In this document: positions 1 to 4,155 of the stretch, piece after piece | Position numbering within the stretch: the stretch's first letter is position 1 | Layout of the letters: each line of letters opens with the position of its first letter | Assembly (NCBI GenBank): GCA_030613165.1 | Contig: JAUWMN010000085.1 | Location: forward strand, 1-7,051 | Reading direction: 5' to 3' | DNA length: 7,051 nt | Source of the DNA: Desulfobacterales bacterium | GTDB lineage: Bacteria > Desulfobacterota > Desulfobacteria > Desulfobacterales > C00003106 | Made by a program: the position numbers and the translations under genes | Notes under the pieces: model-generated | Told to the model about the DNA's origin: nothing | Seen by the model: the letters and a program-made list of their open reading frames with translations, nothing else | The model's database searches: none

Positions 1-35
1 GGGATTACAAAAAAAAGATAATTGGAACCTTATGA
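1..35 (+). other. 3' end of an upstream gene, frame uncertain
   Basis: Two reading frames enter from the left edge and stop just before or at rfbD. One ends GITKKR with TAA at 19-21. The other ends DYKKKIIGTL with TGA at 33-35, overlapping the rfbD start as ATGA, a classic coupled arrangement. In dTDP-rhamnose operons the preceding gene is often rfbA or rfbC, but too little is visible to choose a frame or a product. Confidence 0.3.
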
Positions 36-904
36 TCATTCTATTGACCGGAGGGGGAGGCCAATTGGCCTATGATTGCAAAGAGTTATTAGGAATCGAC
101 CATCAGGTGGTTGTTCCCGAAGAAAAGGATCTGGATATTACCGACAAAAAACAGGTCGCCAAAAGAATACGGACAGTAAGACCGGATATTCTCCTTAACT
201 GTGCCGCATATACCGACGTAGATGGATGTGAAACACAAAAAGAACTTGCCTGGAAAATTAATGTAGACGGTGTAAAAAACCTTGCCGCGGGAGTGGCTGA
301 GTTGGGTGGAAAATTAATCCATATTTCCACCGACTATGTATTTGATGGAAACAGAGTCCCTCCTGCGCCATATACCGAAGAAGATAGCCCAAACCCCCTT
401 TCCGCATATGGAAAAAGCAAATTAGAAGGTGAAAAAGCGGTAATAGAGGCTTGTCCCCTATATGCTATTGTGCGTACTGCGTGGCTATACGGCATAGGCG
501 GACGCAACTTCCTCAAGACAATTCTCCGTTTGGCATTAAAAAACCCCAAAGGTTCACTCAAGGTGGTTAATGACCAGTATGGCTCGCCCACATGGTCGAG
601 AAGCCTGGCCCGGCAGATTCTGAAACTGATCGAAACAAACGGTTCAGGAATCTATCATGCCACCTCAGAAGGGTACTCTACCTGGTATGAAGTCGCAGGA
701 TACTTTTTAGATAAAATGGAAGTGCCCGCGCAGGTTATCCCCTGTACCAGCGAGGAATATCCCACCCCTGCTCAGAGGCCGTTTAATTCCATATTGGAAA
801 ACAAGCGGCTGAAAGAAACAGGAATCAACGTTATGAGAGACTGGAAGGAAGACATAGACGAGTTCGTTGAAACATACAAAGAAGATTTAAAAGCTTTAAA
901 GTAA
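32..904 (+). CDS. rfbD: dTDP-4-dehydrorhamnose reductase (RmlD/RfbD)
   Basis: Cytoplasmic NAD(P)H-dependent reductase that converts dTDP-4-dehydro-L-rhamnose to dTDP-L-rhamnose, the last step of the pathway. At 290 residues it has the normal family length. Visible motifs are an N-terminal Rossmann fold with TGGGGQLA (residues 6-13), NCAAYTDVD at 56-64, HISTDYVFDG at 97-106, and the SDR catalytic pair Y126 and K130 in YGKSK. VNDQYGSPT (179-187) and RPFNSIL (249-255) are typical of RmlD. The ATG at 32 is the only sensible start, because the dinucleotide-binding strand begins at once. It is preceded by only a weak GGA, and a possible ATGA overlap with the preceding frame suggests translational coupling. 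rfbB follows on the same strand after 109 bp, so the two are probably part of one polysaccharide-precursor operon. Nothing looks damaged. Confidence 0.95.
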   Translation: MIILLTGGGGQLAYDCKELLGIDHQVVVPEEKDLDITDKKQVAKRIRTVRPDILLNCAAYTDVDGCETQKELAWKINVDGVKNLAAGVAELGGKLIHISTDYVFDGNRVPPAPYTEEDSPNPLSAYGKSKLEGEKAVIEACPLYAIVRTAWLYGIGGRNFLKTILRLALKNPKGSLKVVNDQYGSPTWSRSLARQILKLIETNGSGIYHATSEGYSTWYEVAGYFLDKMEVPAQVIPCTSEEYPTPAQRPFNSILENKRLKETGINVMRDWKEDIDEFVETYKEDLKALK

Positions 905-912
905 TATTTTGG

Positions 913-977
913 GGACGCGGATTAACGCAGATAGCCGCAGATTTAAAAATCTTGAAAATCAGCGTTCATCTGCGTCC
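913..977. repeat. Imperfect palindrome between rfbD and rfbB
   Basis: Arms 913-928 (GGACGCGGATTAACGC) and 962-977 (GCGTTCATCTGCGTCC) pair at 14 of 16 positions, plus one G-U wobble in the RNA. The loop contains a second small inverted repeat, GATTT/AAATC (940-951). The 'ACGCGGATTAACGCAGAT ... TCTGCGT' wording resembles dispersed intergenic palindromes seen in many environmental bacterial genomes; that is a recollection, not a search. It lies inside a probable operon, ending about 25 bp before the rfbB ribosome binding site. It could mark an mRNA processing or attenuation point. No T-run follows, so it is not a clear intrinsic terminator. Confidence 0.75.
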
Positions 978-1002
978 AGAATCTTCTTCTTGAATGTTGT
1001 AC

Positions 1003-1007
1003 AGAGG
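1003..1007 (+). promoter_or_regulatory. Ribosome binding site deciding the rfbB TTG start
   Basis: AGAGG lies six bases before the TTG at 1014. The alternative ATG at 1047 has only A-rich sequence before it and would leave just three residues before the TGGSGFIG loop. The TTG start is therefore preferred. Confidence 0.65.
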
Positions 1008-1013
1008 TAAGCT

Positions 1014-2087
1014 TTGCAAAGGAATGATATAAAAAAAGCGAACATAATGGTAACCGGGGGTAGCGGTTTTATAGGGAGCAACTTTATCCGTTTCCTTCTG
1101 GAAAAATCAGACTTTGAGGGCCGCATCATCAATATCGACAAGCTTACCTATGCCGGCAATCCCGAGAACCTGGAGGATATAGCCAAAGAATATGGTGGCC
1201 GATATATTTTTGAAAAGGTGGATATATGTGACCAGGATTCCCTGCACCGGGTATTTGACGATTACCGGATCAATGTGATCTGCCACTTTGCCGCGGAATC
1301 ACATGTAGACAGGTCCATAAAGGGGCCTGCGGATTTTATTCAAACCAATATAGTAGGGACGTTTAATCTCCTGGAGCTGGCAAGGAGCAATCAGGACCGT
1401 TTTATTCTGTTTCATCATATCAGCACGGATGAGGTCTACGGCAGCCTGGGAAAAGACGGCTATTTTACCGAGACAACCCCCTATCGTCCCAACAGCCCGT
1501 ATTCCGCTTCAAAGGCCGCTTCAGACCATTTGGTCCGGGCATATCACAAAACCTATAATCTACCGACAACCATTTCAAACTGCTCCAACAACTACGGGCC
1601 TTACCAATTTCCGGAAAAGCTGATCCCGCTTATAATCCTCAATGCCCGTGAACGGAACCCACTCCCTCTCTACGGTGATGGAAGAAATGTTCGAGACTGG
1701 CTCTATGTGGAAGACCATTGCAAAGCGGTCTGGACCATAATGAGCAAAGGACGTCTTGGAGAGACATACAATGTAGGCGGTGAAACAGAGATGGAAAATA
1801 TCCGAATCGTGGAGATGCTCTGCGATATCATTGATGAAATGACAGGGTCGTCTGACAAGCGCTCAAGACGCGAGCTGATCACCTTTGTAAAAGACCGGCC
1901 GGGACACGACAGACGATACGCTATAGATTTTACAAAGCTCCGGGAAGAGATGAACTGGACTCCCGAGGAGTCGCTTGAGAGCGGACTGAGAAAAACCGTA
2001 CAATGGTATCTGGACCACCAGGGATGGTTGGAGCGAGTCAGAACCGGGGAATACCGGAGATGGATTGAGGAGCATTATGAATCCTAA
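1014..2087 (+). CDS. rfbB: dTDP-glucose 4,6-dehydratase (RmlB/RfbB)
   Basis: NAD-dependent extended short-chain dehydrogenase that converts dTDP-glucose to dTDP-4-dehydro-6-deoxyglucose, the second step toward dTDP-L-rhamnose. At 357 residues it has the usual length. Visible features are the Rossmann loop TGGSGFIG (14-21), [11 protein letters not shown] (39-49), [12 protein letters not shown] (91-102), STDEVYG (137-143) with the catalytic T138-D139-E140 triad, and Y163 and K167 in [20 protein letters not shown] (191-205) and [11 protein letters not shown] (295-305) are hallmark RmlB segments. Translation most likely starts at TTG 1014 because of a well-placed AGAGG; starting at ATG 1047 would remove 11 residues. 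It follows rfbD on the same strand and no promoter is evident between them. The stop at 2087 is followed by the gene-poor region. The gene appears intact. Confidence 0.96.
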   Translation: MQRNDIKKANIMVTGGSGFIGSNFIRFLLEKSDFEGRIINIDKLTYAGNPENLEDIAKEYGGRYIFEKVDICDQDSLHRVFDDYRINVICHFAAESHVDRSIKGPADFIQTNIVGTFNLLELARSNQDRFILFHHISTDEVYGSLGKDGYFTETTPYRPNSPYSASKAASDHLVRAYHKTYNLPTTISNCSNNYGPYQFPEKLIPLIILNARERNPLPLYGDGRNVRDWLYVEDHCKAVWTIMSKGRLGETYNVGGETEMENIRIVEMLCDIIDEMTGSSDKRSRRELITFVKDRPGHDRRYAIDFTKLREEMNWTPEESLESGLRKTVQWYLDHQGWLERVRTGEYRRWIEEHYES

Positions 2088-2344
2088 ATTCTGTATTTCT
2101 TAGCTTCAATAACATGGCCATCACATAAAATGACGTTCTCCCTACTTCTCTGGGGGCAATGGGGATGTCCGTGACATTTGGACATTCTTGCTCAATAGAG
2201 CATTCATATGCCACAGTCCGAAACGGACACGTAGTTTACGATCGGTTTGAAGGTGAACAGTTTGATTTACCCGTATAACCTTCTTATATATCCTAACAAC
2301 TCTTGACTTGACAGTGGTCAGATCCTTCCGGAACTCAATGGCGA
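2088..2344. other. Intergenic stretch with a run of small hairpins, no gene seen
   Basis: No convincing coding sequence is visible on either strand. Three short perfect inverted repeats follow one another: ATGTCC/GGACAT (2165-2170 with 2180-2185), GCTC/GAGC (2190-2193 with 2198-2201) and GTCCG-AAA-CGGAC (2216-2228). The segment lies between the convergent ends of rfbB and the small Cys-rich ORF, so 3'-end signals are expected, but none of these hairpins has a following T-run. It may be the worn remnant of a mobile element. Confidence 0.4.
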
Positions 2345-2530
2345 TTAAGCAGCTAAGCGTTCATCCAGATTTTTTTCATTGCAGACCTTTTCCCACTGCA
2401 TGCATCCCCGACACGACTGTCCGATATTCTGCGTTTGCCGTGCCGGCCGCGTGGTTTTCATATTCCTGCGCTTACGGCAGGCCGTTAAGGTCAAGGTGCA
2501 GTGGAATCGTTCGCACCTAAACATTGTCAT
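2345..2530 (-). CDS. Small Cys-rich 'CRGC' protein, hypothetical
   Basis: A 61-residue ORF starts at ATG 2530 with AGAGG (2544-2540) nine bases upstream, which is good support for translation. It carries six cysteines, at residues 6, 11, 18, 40, 43 and 50. Their layout, CERFHC then TLTLTAC followed by a basic stretch and finally SCRGC, looks like two cysteine clusters that could bind one metal ion. Small proteins with a similar C...C...CRGC plan are, from memory, annotated as hypothetical in proteobacteria and phages; no specific family or function can be claimed. There is no signal peptide or membrane segment. It lies about 80 bp downstream of a promoter-leader-terminator cassette on the same strand and could be governed by it. 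It converges on rfbB. Without comparative data it might still be a chance ORF or a decayed gene. Confidence 0.5.
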   Translation of the reverse strand: MTMFRCERFHCTLTLTACRKRRNMKTTRPARQTQNIGQSCRGCMQWEKVCNEKNLDERLAA

Positions 2531-2539
2531 GTAACATAA

Positions 2540-2544
2540 CCTCT
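2540..2544 (-). promoter_or_regulatory. Ribosome binding site of the Cys-rich ORF
   Basis: Read on the minus strand, the sequence is AGAGG, then nine bases, then the ATG at 2530. A second ATG in another frame between them meets a stop after six codons. The site supports 2530 as the start. Confidence 0.5.
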
Positions 2545-2593
2545 TAAGTTTATATCTTATCCATCAGCCTCCAATACCGGTTTCCACGAACGT

Positions 2594-2603
2594 CCGGCGC
2601 CGG
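2594..2603. repeat. Perfect 10-bp palindrome CCGGCGCCGG
   Basis: A fully self-complementary decamer sits between the intrinsic terminator and the Cys-rich ORF. Flanking CCATCA/TGATGG blocks on the minus strand could enclose it in a larger hairpin. It could be a protein-binding site or part of the leader fold; no regulator is identifiable. Confidence 0.35.
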
Positions 2604-2610
2604 GATGATG

Positions 2611-2665
2611 GAAATAAAAAGCCCTCCTGAGAGGTAGGAGCCAAAACCTAGAACTCAAGAGGGCT
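2611..2665 (-). terminator. Intrinsic terminator, minus strand
   Basis: On the minus strand AGCCCTCTTGAG (2665-2654) pairs with CTCAGGAGGGCT (2631-2620) over 12 positions, one of them a G-U wobble. It is followed directly by TTTTATTTC. The pairing is better on the minus strand (G-U) than on the plus strand (C-A), and no T-run follows on the plus side, so the direction is clear. The 22-base loop contains GGTTTTGG and CCTACCT, both complementary to the 5' end of the predicted transcript. Confidence 0.8.
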
Positions 2666-2704
2666 GAATGGAGGCAAGCAAGCCAAGTTGGTTATGGCCT
2701 ACCT
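2611..2704 (-). ncRNA. Candidate structured small RNA or attenuator leader
   Basis: A promoter with its predicted start near 2706-2704 and an intrinsic terminator ending near 2611 define a transcript of about 94 nt with no ORF. Its first seven bases, AGGTAGG (2704-2698), are the exact complement of CCTACCT (2638-2632) in the terminator loop. The next eight, CCATAACC (2697-2690), pair with GGTTTTGG (2648-2641) with a single T-T mismatch. The full 15-bp pairing and the terminator stem cannot form together, because no bases link the two strands, but the eight-base part could form a pseudoknot with the terminator. This suggests either a folded stand-alone RNA or a terminator/antiterminator switch ahead of the Cys-rich ORF. 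I do not recognise a known RNA family. Confidence 0.5.
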
Positions 2705-2712
2705 ATAAGTGA

Positions 2713-2740
2713 AATTTATCACATAATTTTAAGATGTCAA
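2713..2740 (-). promoter_or_regulatory. Sigma-70-like promoter of the small RNA/leader
   Basis: On the minus strand a perfect -35 TTGACA (2740-2735) is followed by a 16-base spacer and -10 TAAATT (2718-2713), which carries an upstream TGA giving an extended -10 (TGnTAAATT). The predicted start at A2706 or A2704 places the complementary AGGTAGG block exactly at the RNA 5' end. Confidence 0.6.
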
Positions 2741-2823
2741 GGGTCGGTGGGCTACAATGGTTCGGAAGGCTGAAAGTGTTTAAAAAACAGGGGTTTCGAG
2801 TAAGCGATCTTTTTTAAAATATA

Positions 2824-2831
2824 GTATATTG
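2824..2831. repeat. Left target site duplication of the MITE
   Basis: GTATATTG directly abuts the left inverted end and is repeated exactly after the right end, at 3037-3044. Confidence 0.9.
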
Positions 2832-3036
2832 GTAACAGTTTAGTCGGTGAAGCTTTTCTTTTCACTATCGAACCTCCATTCCTTGTTTTTCCAATGACTT
2901 AGGAACGGAGGACGCCTTGCCCCCTCCGCATTGCCACCTGCGGTGGCCTGCGGACTCCCCCATTCCTAAGTCATGGAAAAGACTATGAGGCTCCGGTAAA
3001 ACGTTACAAGAAAAGCTTCACCGACTAAACCGTTAC
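2832..3036. mobile_element. 205-bp MITE, ends like the IS66 family
   Basis: The ends 2832-2860 and 3008-3036 are inverted copies matching at 28 of 29 positions. They begin GTAAC and contain GTTTAGTCGGTGAAGCTTTT. A second inverted pair, 2887-2905 with 2963-2980 (core ATGACTTAGGAA), lies in the same register around the centre at 2934, so the element is one long nested palindrome. A small apical hairpin, GCCACC-TGC-GGTGGC (2933-2947), is flanked by CCGCA/TGCGG. It encodes nothing. Perfect 8-bp direct repeats GTATATTG flank it. The combination of 5'-GTAA ends and 8-bp duplications matches what is known of IS66-family elements, so an IS66-type transposase elsewhere may mobilise it (inference). Near the right end TAAAACGTTAC (2997-3007) nearly repeats the terminal TAAACCGTTAC (3026-3036). 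The right end overlaps the rsmG stop codon. Confidence 0.9.
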
Positions 3037-3701
3037 GTATATTGTTGCACGATATACAATACTCGCTCCTGTTCCAGGTGTGGAAGCGTGTATGTTACTG
3101 CTCGGGTCGTCAGGCGCTCCTGGTCGAGCCATTGTTCCAGTTCAGAAAGTTCGGCTGTCCCTGCGGGCCCCTTGAAGATGATCAACGATCCGCTTTTTTT
3201 TAAGAACGGCCTTCCCTGCTCAACAAAAGTTCTGAGAGAAGAAAATGCACGCGAGAGCACTACATCGTAACATTGCAACATGTCCGGATGTCGTTTTATG
3301 GCATCTTCCGCGCGGCCTTCCACTGTAGTTATTTCGGAAAGTTTTAGCATTCGTACAGCATGTTTTTGGAAGTGTATCTTTTTTCGAGAGGAATCAAGGA
3401 GGGTTACCCGGAGATCGGGGCGGATAATTTTTAGGGGTATGCCGGGGAGCCCTGCCCCGGAACCGAGGTCAAGAACAGAGGCCCCTTTCAACAGATATGG
3501 GGCCGGCGCAATAGAGTCGAGAAGGTGTTTGGTTAAGATTTCTTCTTCCAGGGTAATGGCTGTCAGGTTGATCTTTTTGTTCCACTCCTGAAGCTCATCC
3601 ATATAAAGGAGGAAGCTAACTATCATGTCGTCGGAGAGATGGAGGCCAAAGCGCTCGGCCCCACTGCTGAGAATATCATGATACTTAACGGAGTTACGCA
3701 T
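3033..3701 (-). CDS. rsmG: 16S rRNA (guanine527-N7)-methyltransferase
   Basis: SAM-dependent methyltransferase (GidB) that makes m7G at position 527 in the 530 loop of 16S rRNA. Its loss is known to cause low-level streptomycin resistance in several bacteria. The 222 residues fit the family. NLTAIT (45-50) and KHLLDSI (58-64) precede the SAM-binding motif VLDLGSGAGLPGIPL (76-90). They are followed by LLDSSRKKIHFQ (101-112), EGRAE (128-132) and SRAFSSL (150-156). The ATG at 3701 is the only usable start, since an in-frame TGA lies three codons upstream, inside parS. No Shine-Dalgarno sequence is visible. The last codon straddles the MITE junction and the TAA is MITE sequence; removing the insertion predicts an end two residues longer (YTIF instead of YT). 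The usual partners mnmG, parA and parB are not adjacent. Confidence 0.96.
   Translation of the reverse strand: MRNSVKYHDILSSGAERFGLHLSDDMIVSFLLYMDELQEWNKKINLTAITLEEEILTKHLLDSIAPAPYLLKGASVLDLGSGAGLPGIPLKIIRPDLRVTLLDSSRKKIHFQKHAVRMLKLSEITTVEGRAEDAIKRHPDMLQCYDVVLSRAFSSLRTFVEQGRPFLKKSGSLIIFKGPAGTAELSELEQWLDQERLTTRAVTYTLPHLEQERVLYIVQQYT
3037..3044. repeat. Right target site duplication of the MITE
   Basis: GTATATTG, identical to 2824-2831, directly follows the right inverted end. It lies within the last codons of rsmG. Confidence 0.9.
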
Positions 3702-3703
3702 AA

Positions 3704-3719
3704 TGTTTCACGTGAAACA
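3704..3719. promoter_or_regulatory. parS centromere site (ParB binding)
   Basis: TGTTTCACGTGAAACA is a perfect 16-bp palindrome identical to the canonical chromosomal parS sequence bound by ParB (Spo0J). ParB loads here, spreads along DNA and, with ParA, helps segregate origin regions; parS sites cluster near oriC in most bacteria. It lies two bases upstream of the rsmG start codon, so ParB binding or spreading could also affect rsmG transcription. No parA or parB gene is in the window. Confidence 0.92.
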
Positions 3720-3779
3720 TTCGAAAATTTTTGTTAGAGACCATCAGGATTCACAGAATGGGCACAAACAAAAAAGATT

Positions 3780-3893
3780 TTATGGAACGGTTATGGAATC
3801 GCTGGTCTCAACATTTGCTATGGACTCATAGACCCAACTCGATTTGACAACATCATCCACCGTGAAGGTAAAGGTCGTCCCCTCAGGAGGATT
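3780..3893 (-). pseudogene. C-terminal fragment of a beta-rich surface-type protein
   Basis: Thirty-seven codons ending in TAA (3782-3780) read NPPEGTTFTFTVDDVV, then KSSWVYESIANVETSDSITVP. The alternating Thr/Phe/Val strands and the Trp-Val-Tyr core look like the end of an immunoglobulin-like or similar beta-sandwich domain of a secreted or surface protein. The exact family is not certain. There is no start codon and no matching upstream domain. The same frame is closed by TAA at 3896-3894, directly before the first codon. It is best read as a leftover 3' end of a larger gene lost by deletion or rearrangement. Confidence 0.45.
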
Positions 3894-4127
3894 TTACGAC
3901 GATGACGCAGCGCAGGACTTTTGCAGCCGATCGCGGTAGATGGCTGTTTCTGCAAGAGGCTCTAATGCCTTAAAATCCTGTGAGACTTTCTCTTTGTTTT
4001 TTAAATCCTTACAAAAAACAGCAAGTTGGTCAAGAGAAAACCATTCCTTCTTATTTTTAAGGCCTTGCGTGACTTGACTGATATAACCAAAAAGTGGCGG
4101 GAAAATCGAGGTCTTTTTGTCCCTCAA
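3894..4127 (-). CDS. Hypothetical 77-residue ORF, doubtful
   Basis: This ORF would start at TTG 4127 (an in-frame TGA closes it about eight codons further upstream) and has no visible ribosome binding site. It begins 28 bases after the kinase stop codon. The product is basic and soluble-looking, with a Trp and amphipathic stretches (KKEWFSLDQLAVFCKDLKNK, residues 26-45). Composition in the middle is protein-like, while the end (SCAASSS) looks accidental. It shares its frame with the C-terminal fragment just downstream. It may be a decayed segment or a small real gene; I recognise no family. Confidence 0.3.
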   Translation of the reverse strand: MRDKKTSIFPPLFGYISQVTQGLKNKKEWFSLDQLAVFCKDLKNKEKVSQDFKALEPLAETAIYRDRLQKSCAASSS

Positions 4128-4155
4128 AATGGCAGTTTTGCAAAGGTCTCAAAGC

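Noticed and set aside
2308..2336. TTGACA at 2308-2313 as a plus-strand promoter
   Set aside because: There is no acceptable -10 at 16-18 bases and no convincing plus-strand gene follows.
2308..2520. A 70-codon plus-strand reading frame opposite the Cys-rich ORF
   Set aside because: It has a non-ATG start without a ribosome binding site and low-quality composition; it is a shadow of the minus-strand ORF.
2557..2565. TTATCCATC resembling a DnaA box, which with parS might suggest an origin here
   Set aside because: Only seven of nine bases match, other matches lie inside genes, and there is no cluster of boxes or AT-rich unwinding region with dnaA or dnaN.
2620..2740. A second insertion element in place of a small RNA
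   Set aside because: No terminal inverted ends or target duplications flank the block, whereas promoter and terminator signals are in proper order.
2779..2818. TTTAAAAAA/TTTTTTAAA inverted repeat as the old rsmG terminator
   Set aside because: The nine-base stem is purely A/T with a 22-base loop and no GC clamp, so it would be a weak terminator; it is plausible by position only.
3720..3800. A promoter for rsmG just upstream of parS
   Set aside because: Candidate -10 and -35 hexamers such as TAACAA with TTCTGT match the consensus poorly.
3737..3809. GAGACCA/TGGTCTC with inner GATTC/GAATC as a hairpin upstream of parS
   Set aside because: Arms of 7 and 5 bp with unequal internal loops across about 60 bases are within chance for this length, and no U-run follows.
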